Assembly (NCBI GenBank): GCA_022843165.1
Contig: JALHOD010000015.1
Span: 1 to 64,000, forward strand
Reading direction: 5' to 3'
DNA length: 64,000 bases
Origin: Pseudorhodoplanes sp.
Lineage (GTDB): Bacteria; Pseudomonadota; Alphaproteobacteria; Rhizobiales; Xanthobacteraceae
The notes under the pieces were generated by a model. The model was given only the letters and a program-made list of their open reading frames with translations. It was not told where the DNA came from and searched no databases. Positions 56,701 to 64,000 of this stretch are shown here, one piece after another. The position numbers and the translations under genes were made by a program. The stretch's first letter is position 1, and each line of letters starts with the position of its first letter.

Positions 56701-57282
56701 CTGCTGGGCGACGAGCAGTCCGGCCATATCAAGGAAGTCGGCTTCGAGCTCTATCAGCAGATGCTGGAAGAGGCGGTGGCGAGCCTGAAGGCCGGCATCA
56801 CCGAGCCGGTCGCCGACAAATGGTCGCCGCAGATCACAATCGGCACGCCAGTGCTCATTCCGGACGAATACGTCGCCGACCTGTCGGTGCGGCTCGGATT
56901 GTATCGGCGTTTGGCGGATCTCGAGGACGAGCGCGAGATCGACGGGTTCGGTGCCGAACTGGTGGACCGCTTCGGTCCGCTGCCGGAAGAGGTCAAGCAT
57001 CTCCTGCAGATCGTGGCGATCAAGTCGCTGTGCCGCCGCGCCAATGTCGAGAAAATCGACACCGGCCCGAAGGGCGCGGTGCTGTCGTTCCGCGATAATA
57101 CATTCGCGAATCCGGAAGGTCTGGTTCGCCATGTGCACGACCTGAGGCCGGTGGCGAAAATCCGCCCCGACATGAAGGTGGTGTTCCTGGACGACTGGGA
57201 AGAACCGGAAGAACGCCTCACCGGCACGGCCGCGATCCTGCGCAATCTGGTCGGCATCGCCGAACAGGCGAAAGCGGCCTAG
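53776..57282 (+). CDS. mfd: transcription-repair coupling factor
   Basis: This 1168-residue ATPase releases stalled RNA polymerase and recruits UvrA to the damage. Domains in order are a UvrB-like N-terminus, an RNA-polymerase interacting module (about 500-580, GDLVVHVDHGIGRF), and helicase motors with Walker A GDVGFGKTEVAL, DEEQHFG and TATPIPRT. The C-terminal TRCF domain (about 1010-1120) closes it. uvrA lies elsewhere in the window, so both ends of transcription-coupled repair are present. Translation is coupled to sdhE by a one-base overlap. Confidence 0.97.
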   Translation: MARSPAELLRAAQPLTLSGVADGAEGLVLSDLARAVAAKPNAPGISLVVVCRDGPRMAALARGLSFFAPDIPVLEFPAWDCLPYDRVSPHAGVMAQRMTALARLASTKGHEKASILLTTVNAALQRVPPRDRVAGQSLSAAPGNVLGMDHVVGWLELNGYLRASTVREPGEYAVRGGILDLFPPGMDDPVRFDFFGDTLETIRAFDPETQRTQYEMRALNLVPVAEFQLTTETIRKFRTGYVAAFGATAPGDVLYEAVSEGRRYPGMEHWLPLFHDRLDTLFDYVPDSPVAMEPLADEAARERLAQIADYYDARKEVPASAGGAPYKPLPPDKLYLAEKEWKERLDQRSLVRVTPFAVPEGEGAIVDSGAKQGHNFAAERAEANANVFDAVTRHVHALQTAGKRVIVALWSDGARERMSHVLRDHGLPNQVNVRSWAEALAQPSPQISLAVLGLETGFETDNAAVISEQDILGDRLVRSRRASRRADNFIKEATSLAAGDLVVHVDHGIGRFIGLQTIQAAGAPHDCLELHYAGGDKLFLPVENIELLSRYGAEETQVDLDRLGGGAWQARKARMKSRIREMANELLKIAAARKLHEAPKLAAETGSYDEFCAGFPYEETEDQLAAINATLDDLTKGQPMDRLICGDVGFGKTEVALRAAFVAVMSGKQVAVVVPTTLLARQHFKTFTERFRGFPMKIGQASRLVTSADLKDTRAGMAAGEIDIVIGTHALLGKNVQFKDLSLVVVDEEQHFGVAHKERLKQLRAEVHMLTLTATPIPRTLQLALTGVRDLSIIASPPVDRLAVRTFVSPFDPLTVREALLRERYRGGQSFYVCPRIEDIAGAKDFLDKNVPEVRVAVAHGQMPPTVLEDIMSAFYDGKFDVLLSTTIVESGLDIPSANTLIIHRADRFGLAQLYQLRGRVGRAKIRAYALLTLPAERKITAQAERRLKVLQSLDTLGAGFQLASHDLDIRGAGNLLGDEQSGHIKEVGFELYQQMLEEAVASLKAGITEPVADKWSPQITIGTPVLIPDEYVADLSVRLGLYRRLADLEDEREIDGFGAELVDRFGPLPEEVKHLLQIVAIKSLCRRANVEKIDTGPKGAVLSFRDNTFANPEGLVRHVHDLRPVAKIRPDMKVVFLDDWEEPEERLTGTAAILRNLVGIAEQAKAA

Positions 57283-57290
57283 ACGTAAAG

Positions 57291-57965
57291 CTATTCCGCC
57301 GCAGACATGCGCTTGTCGCGCTCCGTCGCCGCGCGCTCGATGGCGTCGGCGAGATACTGCGCCGGCTGGGCGCCCGACGTCGCCAGCAGATTGCCGAAGA
57401 TGAAGGTTGGCACGCCCTCGATGCCGGCCGCTTTGGCGGCCTCGGCCTCCTGCGTGATGCGATCGACGTCGGTGTCGGTGTCGAGCAGGGCCGCGATCCG
57501 GTCGCGGTCGAGGCCGAGATCCGCCGCCGCCTGTACCAGCACGGCCCTGTCGGAGAGATCGCCGCCTTCGGTGAAGTAGATGTCCATCAGCCGCTGCTTC
57601 ATCTGTGCGCTCTTGCCGGAAGGCTCCGCCCACAGAATCAGGCGATGACAGTCGAGCGTGTTGGGCTGGCGGGCGATCTTGTCCATGGCATAGACCAGTC
57701 CTTCCTCGGCGGCGGCCGCAGCCACGCGCTGGGCGATGCCCTGGTAGCGGTCCACGCCGCCGAATTTCTTCGTGAGATAGTCCGCCCGCGAAATGCCCTC
57801 ACGCGGAATCCAGTCGTTCAGGAAATAGGGGCGGAAGCGCAGTTCCACCGGAATATGCGGCTTGAGCGCCAGCGCATCCTCGATGCGCTTCTTGCCGATG
57901 AAGCACCAGGGACACACGACATCGGACACAATGTCGACGATCAGCGGATCTTTGGCTTGCGGCAT
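57291..57965 (-). CDS. DsbA-family oxidoreductase (FrnE-like)
   Basis: This 224-residue thioredoxin-fold protein has a C-P-W-C active site near residues 18-21 (VVCPWCFIGKKR) and the cis-proline region GVPTFIF. It has no signal peptide, so it is cytosolic, like FrnE-type proteins linked to disulfide or polyketide chemistry. AGGAG eight bases before the ATG fixes the start. It is convergent with mfd, eight bases between the stops. Confidence 0.9.
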   Translation of the reverse strand: MPQAKDPLIVDIVSDVVCPWCFIGKKRIEDALALKPHIPVELRFRPYFLNDWIPREGISRADYLTKKFGGVDRYQGIAQRVAAAAAEEGLVYAMDKIARQPNTLDCHRLILWAEPSGKSAQMKQRLMDIYFTEGGDLSDRAVLVQAAADLGLDRDRIAALLDTDTDVDRITQEAEAAKAAGIEGVPTFIFGNLLATSGAQPAQYLADAIERAATERDKRMSAAE

Positions 57966-58003
57966 GGCGACGCTCCTGTGCTCCGCGCAACCTAGGCGTC
58001 CGG

Positions 58004-59254
58004 CTATTCCGCCGCAATCGCCGTGGGGCTCACCCGCGCGATCAAGGTTTCGGCATTGTCGCCGGCCCTGCGCGCGGCCAGCGTTACGGCGGGGGCGGCC
58101 GCCTGCGGGGACGGTCCGGGCACCAGCATGGTGTGCTTGAGCACGCTGGCGATGCGGCGCGCGACCACATGCGCGTGTTTCAGATCGGTTTCCGCGAACA
58201 TCACCAGCACCGAGCCGTCATGATCCTGGCAGGCGAAATCCGCACCGCGGATCAGCCTGCTGATCAGGCGGGCGGCATCGGCCTTGACGCGCACGCCGCC
58301 GGCAAACACAAAACGCGCGATCGACAGGCCGGTGGCACGTTCGCCGGCATCGCGCAGCGCACGATCCAGATCGCGCTGAAAAATGTCCGGAAAATGCAAC
58401 CCGGTTGTGGGGTCGATCACGCCGTCCTTGTCGAAGGAGTCCATCAGCCGGCGCAGGCGTGCTTCGAAGGCGTGCAGGCGCGCCAGCGGCATCACGCGAG
58501 CGGCGAGATGGCGGGGATCGTTGGCGTAAACGACATGCTGCAATTCCGGCAAGGGATACGACGGGGCGCTGCCCAGAATACCGACGGGAAGATCGCGGAA
58601 GCGCGTGTCCTCCGACAGCACGGTCAGCAGCGCGTTGACGTTCCAGGGATTGAACCCGTCCGCAATCACCAGTCCGTCGGCCTCGCGCGATTTCAGATAG
58701 CGCGCGGCGGTCTCGATGCTGAGCGCGCCGATCAACCCGGCGCGCTCACCGATGGCGGTCGCGAGCTCCGGATAGTCGCGGCCGCGTCCGGCCACGATGA
58801 TGCTGGCATCGTCCAGCGGATCGCCGCTGGGCGCCGGCGGCAAGATCTGGCCCTTTTCTCTGGCGAGTTCGGCGCGGCGCAGCACGGCGGCGTGAAGCTG
58901 GCGCACCCGCAGCGCGGAGGACAGCCATTCCGAAATGAGCTTGGCGGAGGCATCGCGCGGCAACGGCAGGGCTTCGCGGTAGGGAATGTCGCTGTCGGGG
59001 GCGGCGCAGGCGATGACCGGCACGATCGGCATGCAGCCGGTCACGGTTTCCGACAGCAGCACGGCGACGCGCTGATCGGCGGCGGCGTCGGGATCGGCCA
59101 GCAGGATCGCCGAAGGCCGCGCGGCGGCAATGGCATCGGCGATGTCGTCGGCGCGGGTGGTGACGACCGGGAACGCGCCGTCCGCGCCGAGTGTGTCCAG
59201 AAGCCCGGCGTCGGGATGTTCGGCGACGACGACAAGCGGGCCTTGCAGGGACAT
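58004..59254 (-). CDS. degenerate GGDEF-domain protein
   Basis: This 416-residue cytosolic protein has an N-terminal receiver-like or alpha/beta region (about 1-120), and a second unassigned region to about 290. A GGDEF-like fold follows: DPTTGLHFPDIFQRDLDRAL, then FACQDHDGSVLVMFAETD, where the catalytic GGDEF residues should be. The signature is absent, so cyclic-di-GMP synthesis is not expected; it could bind GTP or act as a scaffold. The start ATG at 59254 has no clear ribosome site. Confidence 0.72.
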   Translation of the reverse strand: MSLQGPLVVVAEHPDAGLLDTLGADGAFPVVTTRADDIADAIAAARPSAILLADPDAAADQRVAVLLSETVTGCMPIVPVIACAAPDSDIPYREALPLPRDASAKLISEWLSSALRVRQLHAAVLRRAELAREKGQILPPAPSGDPLDDASIIVAGRGRDYPELATAIGERAGLIGALSIETAARYLKSREADGLVIADGFNPWNVNALLTVLSEDTRFRDLPVGILGSAPSYPLPELQHVVYANDPRHLAARVMPLARLHAFEARLRRLMDSFDKDGVIDPTTGLHFPDIFQRDLDRALRDAGERATGLSIARFVFAGGVRVKADAARLISRLIRGADFACQDHDGSVLVMFAETDLKHAHVVARRIASVLKHTMLVPGPSPQAAAPAVTLAARRAGDNAETLIARVSPTAIAAE

Positions 59255-59355
59255 GGGGACGCCGTACGGGACCGTGTGGCAGACGCGATGATGCGTGCGC
59301 CATCCTCGCGCGCCGCGATTAATGGCGCGTCAACGCGGTCGCTAAAACGGAGCGA

Positions 59356-60924
59356 TTATGCCGCCGGCGGCCGCTCCGGCCGTTCGCGGAAGGCCCGCAC
59401 GACCAGCGGATTGGCGCCGAAAGCTTCCAGTGCCTCGCGCATGGCCTGGCGATCCTCGGCGTTGCCGGCGAGGCGATGCCCGGCGAAGGTGTCCGGCAAC
59501 GCGGCCAGCGTGATCATGGGGCCGGCCCGCGCCACCAGATTCTGCAAGTCCCGCATAACGAAGCGGTAGCCGCCGACGCTGACCACGCCCGCCGGCGGGC
59601 CGCCGATGATCGTGGCGCCGGAGGCCGCATCGACCCGGCAGGGATAGCCGGTGTCGATATAGCCGTCCTCCCTCTTGTCCATGCAGGGTGCGCCGCTGCG
59701 CTCCGCGCCGGGCGGATAATCGCCGCGCGGCACCATCGGTCCCCGCACGGCCAGGGTGCTGCGGGAGGTGAGGGTGAGTTCGGCGATCTGCACGCCGCCG
59801 GGCGCATGGCGCGGCGCCAGGATCGCGCCGTGGCCGAGTTGTCCCGGCTTGCCGACCGGATCGCGCCGCAGGGCGAGCATAGCGGTCTCGCCAAAGGCCA
59901 GGACGTCGGCCAGCGCGATATCGGCCTTCCGCCAAGCCGGGCTGGTCGCGATCCGTTCGGGCGCGCGCCACACCGCCATGATGCTTTTCAGTCCGTAGCC
60001 GTCCACCAGCACACCGGCCTCCGACAGGCGCGGGATCAGCGAACCGGGCAGGATGGCCAGCGCGCAATGATGGGACGCGAGCTGCTCGGCCAGCACGCCG
60101 GGATCGAAGGGATGGTGCAGCACCAGCGTGCCGCCATTCAGCAGCCATGGCATCAGCCCGAGCGTGAAGCCGCAAAACGAGGTCGGCATCAGCGATGACA
60201 GGATCGCATGGCCGTCCGCGACCGGGCATTCGAGTACAACGGCGAGACCGGCGGCCATCAATTCGCGATGGCTGCGCGGCACCGGGATCAAGCCCTTGGG
60301 CGTGACGTCCCAAGTGATGAGCGCAAGATGATCAGCGGCATGGCCATTGCGATCGCCGACCGCAACCGCGGTGTAGGGAATGTCGGTCTGGTCGAACAGG
60401 TCGTCGAGCGGCACCACGCCGTCCGCCGTCTCGACGCCAAAACCGCAGACATAGCGGATCGGAAAAATCTCCGCCGCCACTTCCATCGCCAGCCGGCCGT
60501 GATCGGCCTGGCCGATGCGTCCACAGGTAATGAGGGCCTTCACGCCCACGCGCGACAAGGCGGCGACGCAATCCGCCTGCCGCCACAGCAAGGGCAGCGG
60601 CGCCGCGATCATTCCCGCGCGCAGCACGCCGAGGATCGACAGAATGCCTTCGACCGTATTCGGAAGCTGGATGGCCACCACCGCGTCATTCGACAGCCCC
60701 AGCCGCCGCAGGCGACCGGCGATGGCGGAAATCATCGCGTCGGCCTGCGCATAGGTCATGGTGCGCGGCGCGCCATCGGTGAAACTTTCCCGATTGGGCG
60801 GATCGATCAGCGCGATCTCGTCCGGATGCCGCGCCAGCGCGCGCCGGAACATGTCGTCCAGCGTGCTGACCGGCCCGGAGAGCGGGCCGCCGGACAGATC
60901 CGGATATGCGTCGCCAAGAATCAT
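59356..60924 (-). CDS. divergent AMP-dependent synthetase/ligase-like protein
   Basis: This 522-residue protein has the adenylate-forming enzyme fold: an N-terminal half with TYAQADAMISAIAGRL, and the middle of the barrel with LGLMPWLLNGGTLVLHHPFD. The ATP loop, usually T-S-G-T-T-G-x-P-K-G, reads TWDVTPKG, and the Y-x-x-T-G-D region reads IDTGYPC. Key nucleotide-binding residues are therefore changed and activity is doubtful. Its ATG lies eight bases inside from the stop of the upstream YejA-type binding protein, so translation is coupled. The length is normal for the family. Confidence 0.75.
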   Translation of the reverse strand: MILGDAYPDLSGGPLSGPVSTLDDMFRRALARHPDEIALIDPPNRESFTDGAPRTMTYAQADAMISAIAGRLRRLGLSNDAVVAIQLPNTVEGILSILGVLRAGMIAAPLPLLWRQADCVAALSRVGVKALITCGRIGQADHGRLAMEVAAEIFPIRYVCGFGVETADGVVPLDDLFDQTDIPYTAVAVGDRNGHAADHLALITWDVTPKGLIPVPRSHRELMAAGLAVVLECPVADGHAILSSLMPTSFCGFTLGLMPWLLNGGTLVLHHPFDPGVLAEQLASHHCALAILPGSLIPRLSEAGVLVDGYGLKSIMAVWRAPERIATSPAWRKADIALADVLAFGETAMLALRRDPVGKPGQLGHGAILAPRHAPGGVQIAELTLTSRSTLAVRGPMVPRGDYPPGAERSGAPCMDKREDGYIDTGYPCRVDAASGATIIGGPPAGVVSVGGYRFVMRDLQNLVARAGPMITLAALPDTFAGHRLAGNAEDRQAMREALEAFGANPLVVRAFRERPERPPAA

Positions 60925-60931
60925 GGGTGTC

Positions 60932-62812
60932 TCATGGCGTCGACGGCCTGTGCCACCAGGTTTCCGGCAAATAACCGAACAAGGACGTCGCCGCAGGATG
61001 CTCGATCCGGGCCCATCGCGCCACCCATTGTTCGGGCAAATGAAACAAGGGCACAACATAAAATCCGGAAATCAGCGTGCGGTCGAGCGCCCGCACCGCG
61101 GACACAAATTCCTCGCGTTCGCGCGCGCGCAGCAAGGCCGCGATCATCGCGTCGGTGGCCGGGCTGCGGGCGCCCATATAATTGCGGGTGCCGTCGATGC
61201 CGGCCGATTCCGAACTCCAGTAAAAATGCTGCTCGTTGCCGGGCGAGAGCGACTCGTCCCAGCGGTTCTGGATCATGTCGTAGTCGTAGGTCAGGCGGCG
61301 GCGGTCGAACTGCACGGCATCGACCACGCGCACCCGCATCTGGACGCCGGCGCGTTTCAGATCGCGCGCGAATGACAAAGCCAGCCGTTCCTGGTCCTTG
61401 CTGGTGGCCAGAAACTCGAACGACAGCGGCTGGCCGGTGGCGCGATGGCGCAGGACCGAGCGCTGCAGGTCGAAACCGGCCGCCGAAAACAGCGCGAGCG
61501 CCTTCTTCAGATTGTCGCGGTCGCGCCCGGAGCCGTCGCTCGCCTCGGGCCTCCAACTGCCGTTCATGATGTCGTCGCGCACCGCCTGCGGAAACGGCGC
61601 GAGCAGCGCGCGCTCGCGCGCATCCGCCGGACGTCCGACCGACGAGAGTTCGGAGCCTTCGAAATAGCTCGCGCTGCGTTCGTACAATCCGAAAAAGAAA
61701 TTCTGGTTCACCCATTCGAAATCGAACAGCGTCGCGATCGCTTCGCGCACGCGGATGTCGGCGAAGACCGGGCGGCGGGTGTTGAAAACAAAACCCGACA
61801 GGCCTTTCGGCAGTCCGTTGGGAAATCCCTCCTTGATCACGCGGCCGGCGCGCAAGGCCGGAAAGTCGTAACCGGTTTGCCAGCGGCTGGGATCGAGTTC
61901 GGCGCGGACGTCGTAGAGCCCTTTCTTGAACGCCTCGAAATAGGCGTTGTCGTCGCGGTAATAGTCGAAACGAACGTCCTCGAAATTCCAAAAGCCGCGG
62001 TTGATCGGAAGGTTCATGCCCCAGTAGGAAGGATTGCGCACGAAGACCAGGCTGCGGCCGGGCTGCACGTCCTTCACGATGTAGGGGCCGCTGCCGAGCG
62101 GCGGCTCAAACGTCGTCTCCTCGAAGGTGTCTGGATTGACCGCGTGTTTCGCCAGCACTGGCATCAGTCCGAGGATGAGCGGCAATTCGCGGTCATCGCT
62201 GCCAGCGAGATCGAAACGGATACTGCGTTCGCCGGTGATCTCGGCTTTCGCCACCTTTCCGTAATAGGTGCGGTGATTGGGGCGGCCCTTGTCGCGCAGC
62301 AATTGCCACGAGAACACGACATCGTCGGCGGTGACCGGCTTGCCGTCTGAGAACCGCGCGGACGGATTGAGCGTGAAGGTGACGAAGCTGCGCGCGTCGT
62401 CGGTCTCGACGCTCTGCGCGAGCAGGCCGTAGAGCGTGAACGGCTCGTCATAGCCGCGCGCCATCAGGCTTTCGATCACATAGCCGCGGATCGACTGGGC
62501 GGCGAGCCCGCGCACCACGAACGGGTTGAGTGTGTCGAAGGTGCCCAGCACGCCCTGCACCAGCCGGCCGCCTTTCGGCGCTTGCGGATCAGCATAGCGC
62601 AGGACGGTGAAATCCGGGGGCAGGGCCGGTTCGCCGTGCATGGCGATGGCGTGGCGCGGGGTGGCCGCCGCGGCTCCCGCCCCGGACCACATCCCGAGGG
62701 CCGCCAGACAGCCGACCGCCATCTGGCGGATCCGGCAAGGGCGGCGGCGATGGGAACGGGACTGGGGCACGGCTGGTACGCGGTGATTCGGGGGCTGCAG
62801 GGTTACATACAT
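60932..62812 (-). CDS. family 5 extracellular solute-binding protein (YejA-type)
   Basis: This 626-residue periplasmic binding protein resembles YejA, the peptide / microcin C binding subunit of YejABEF. The pattern includes RYADPQAPKGGRLVQGV near residue 70, PFVVRGLAAQ, and long conserved blocks to GYLPETWWHR at the end. The N-terminus is long and basic (about 30 residues) before a hydrophobic export segment; an internal ATG at MAVGCLAAL could be the true start. No permease or ATPase lies beside it. It is transcribed with the synthetase-like gene. Confidence 0.87.
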   Translation of the reverse strand: MYVTLQPPNHRVPAVPQSRSHRRRPCRIRQMAVGCLAALGMWSGAGAAAATPRHAIAMHGEPALPPDFTVLRYADPQAPKGGRLVQGVLGTFDTLNPFVVRGLAAQSIRGYVIESLMARGYDEPFTLYGLLAQSVETDDARSFVTFTLNPSARFSDGKPVTADDVVFSWQLLRDKGRPNHRTYYGKVAKAEITGERSIRFDLAGSDDRELPLILGLMPVLAKHAVNPDTFEETTFEPPLGSGPYIVKDVQPGRSLVFVRNPSYWGMNLPINRGFWNFEDVRFDYYRDDNAYFEAFKKGLYDVRAELDPSRWQTGYDFPALRAGRVIKEGFPNGLPKGLSGFVFNTRRPVFADIRVREAIATLFDFEWVNQNFFFGLYERSASYFEGSELSSVGRPADARERALLAPFPQAVRDDIMNGSWRPEASDGSGRDRDNLKKALALFSAAGFDLQRSVLRHRATGQPLSFEFLATSKDQERLALSFARDLKRAGVQMRVRVVDAVQFDRRRLTYDYDMIQNRWDESLSPGNEQHFYWSSESAGIDGTRNYMGARSPATDAMIAALLRAREREEFVSAVRALDRTLISGFYVVPLFHLPEQWVARWARIEHPAATSLFGYLPETWWHRPSTP

Positions 62813-63025
62813 GGTAACGCCCGGTCCCGGCCCCCGGCGATCATGATCCGGGGCCCCATGCTCGCCTTATCACCATGATTTCGGGTCATGCCTTTATCCC
62901 AGCGGTAAATTCGGCTATCAGACGGACCCGAGGCGTCACGCTGTCGCCTTTTTTGGCGTCAAGACACCCGGAACGGCCATTGGGCCTGCCGCCGTCACCA
63001 CGGCGAGAGAGAGGAACTGTACGAT

Positions 63026-63787
63026 ATGACTTACCGGATTGCGTCCGCACCGGCCCGGCCGGTGGCCCGGACGCTCGCTACGCTTACAGCGGCTTCAGTG
63101 ATGGCTGTCCTTGGCTCCACAGCGGTTTTCGCGCAGCAGCAGCCCGGCGCCAAGCCGGCGGCTCCTGCCGCCACCCAGAAGCCAGCGTCCGGCCAGAAGC
63201 CGCCCGCAGCCGGCCAGAAGCCTGCCGCTGCCGCTCCGGCGCAGGGTGCCGCAGCCGAACAGCCGCAGCTGATCTTTTCGCCATGGACCAAGTTCTGCCT
63301 GAAGGGCCAGGAAGCCAACGCCAAGCAGGTCTGCTTCACCGGCAAGGACGCCCGTCTCGAGTCCGGCATGCCGGTCGTCGCGGCCGTGCTGATCGAGCCG
63401 GATGGCGATCCCAAGAAGGTGTTGCGCGTGACGCTGCCGCTCGGCATGCAGATCGTCCACGGCACCCGCATCATCATCGACCAGGGCCAGCCGGCCCAGG
63501 GTCCGTATGTGATCTGCTTCACCAATGGCTGCATGGCCGATTACGAAGCCAGCGCCGATATGATCGGCCGGCTGAAGAAGGGCCAGCAGCTTTCGGTGCA
63601 GGCGATCAATTCCAACGGCCAGCCGATCAGCCTGAACCTGCCGCTCAGCGATTTTGCCAAGGCCTATGACGGCCCGCCCACGGACCCGAAGGTGTTCGAG
63701 GAACAGCAGAAGAAACTGCAGGACGAATTGCAGCGCCGCGCCAACGAGGCGCGCCAGAAGCTGGAACAGCAGCAGAAGCCGCAATAA
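63026..63787 (+). CDS. invasion-associated locus B (IalB) family protein
   Basis: This 253-residue exported protein has a signal peptide (residues 1-36, cleavage near VFAQ). A proline/alanine/lysine-rich linker with repeated QKPxxxGQKP units (about 40-75) follows. The IalB domain (about 80-210) has FCLKGQEANAKQVCFTG and a second cysteine pair (ICFTNGC). A charged helical tail rich in glutamine and lysine closes it. IalB of Bartonella helps erythrocyte invasion; in free-living relatives the role is unknown. A strong terminator follows the stop. Confidence 0.9.
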   Translation: MTYRIASAPARPVARTLATLTAASVMAVLGSTAVFAQQQPGAKPAAPAATQKPASGQKPPAAGQKPAAAAPAQGAAAEQPQLIFSPWTKFCLKGQEANAKQVCFTGKDARLESGMPVVAAVLIEPDGDPKKVLRVTLPLGMQIVHGTRIIIDQGQPAQGPYVICFTNGCMADYEASADMIGRLKKGQQLSVQAINSNGQPISLNLPLSDFAKAYDGPPTDPKVFEEQQKKLQDELQRRANEARQKLEQQQKPQ

Positions 63788-63813
63788 CCGGCACATTCGC
63801 TATTCCCCGATAG

Positions 63814-63844
63814 AAAAAAGCGCGCTCAAAGGGCGCGCTTTTTT
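63814..63844. terminator. strong bidirectional terminator
   Basis: A 12-base stem (63814-63825 with 63833-63844) with a 7-base loop has an A-run on the left arm and a T-run on the right. It can terminate both the IalB-family gene and the convergent partial gene at the right edge. Confidence 0.9.
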
Positions 63845-63870
63845 CTTGTCGTTGAGGTCCGTATCCGCCG

Positions 63871-64000
63871 CTAATTGATCACGAAGTCGCGCGGACGGTA
63901 ATCGCCTTTCGGGTCTTTCTCGAATTCTTCCGCGACCTGCTGGTGACGGATCGGCTCGCTGGAATTGTCGGGCAGCAAATTCTGCTCCGACACATAGGCG
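63871..64000 (-). CDS. 3' end of an unidentified gene (partial)
   Basis: Only the last 42 codons are inside the window, ending AYVSEQ...DFVIN and a TAG stop; the start lies beyond the right edge. The segment is hydrophilic, rich in Glu, Asp and Arg, with no membrane segment or motif I recognise. It is convergent with the IalB-family gene and shares its terminator. The frame is clear because the other frames contain stops. No function is offered. Confidence 0.55.
   Translation of the reverse strand, partial: AYVSEQNLLPDNSSEPIRHQQVAEEFEKDPKGDYRPRDFVIN

Noticed and set aside
53749-57633. 1294-codon minus-strand frame antisense to mfd
   Set aside because: Mfd is certain. The antisense reads as arginine/alanine/glutamine noise.
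1-64000. CRISPR arrays, insertion sequences, rRNA operon
   Set aside because: No regularly spaced repeat series, no transposase gene and no rRNA sequence were seen.

Overview
The window is GC-rich chromosomal DNA from an alphaproteobacterium of the order Hyphomicrobiales (Rhizobiales). It is most like the Bradyrhizobium / Rhodopseudomonas / Xanthobacteraceae group. The evidence is the gene order uvrA-(ku-ligD)-ssb-marC-gyrA-coaD-ppi-ppi-queA-tgt, the alphaproteobacterial LexA boxes (GAAC-N7-GAAC), the Bradyrhizobium-type cyclic beta-glucan genes, an IalB-family protein and the palindromic repeats. No species call is possible from the sequence alone.

Layout. 1-320 holds a strong leftward promoter followed by a chain of stem-loops that runs off the left edge (candidate structured RNA or leader). 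319-1813 are small hypothetical and membrane-protein genes on the minus strand, followed by a REP-like palindromic repeat. About 2100-4000 is a visibly AT-richer insertion carrying an anti-phage dCTP deaminase (AvcD / DCD family) and a divergent 61-codon gene; this is the most notable accessory element. 4-18 kb is a genome-maintenance block: uvrA, the NHEJ pair ku-ligD, ssb and gyrA, with two SOS boxes. 18-25.5 kb holds housekeeping genes: coaD, two cyclophilins, queA and tgt, with an aldehyde dehydrogenase and secreted proteins.

25.5-31.1 kb is a catabolic cluster: a LysR regulator, two metal-dependent amidohydrolases, DoxX, an orphan TctC-type binding protein and a 3-hydroxybenzoate 6-hydroxylase-like monooxygenase. 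31.2-38.4 kb is mixed: a CHRD protein, a divergent pair of DJ-1-fold proteins, an unusual soluble Cache-Cache-CheW protein, two divergent c-type cytochromes and tRNA-Lys. 38.8-45.6 kb has an M20 amidohydrolase and the ndvB-ndvD / ndvC locus for cyclic beta-(1,3),(1,6)-glucan.

45.6-57.3 kb holds glmU-glmS (UDP-GlcNAc supply), membrane proteins, recG, sdhE and mfd. 57.3-64 kb holds a DsbA-like protein, a degenerate GGDEF protein, a degenerate adenylate-forming enzyme coupled to a YejA-type peptide-binding protein, an IalB-family protein and the 3' end of one unidentified gene. Many long antisense frames exist because of the high GC content; they were judged to be shadows.
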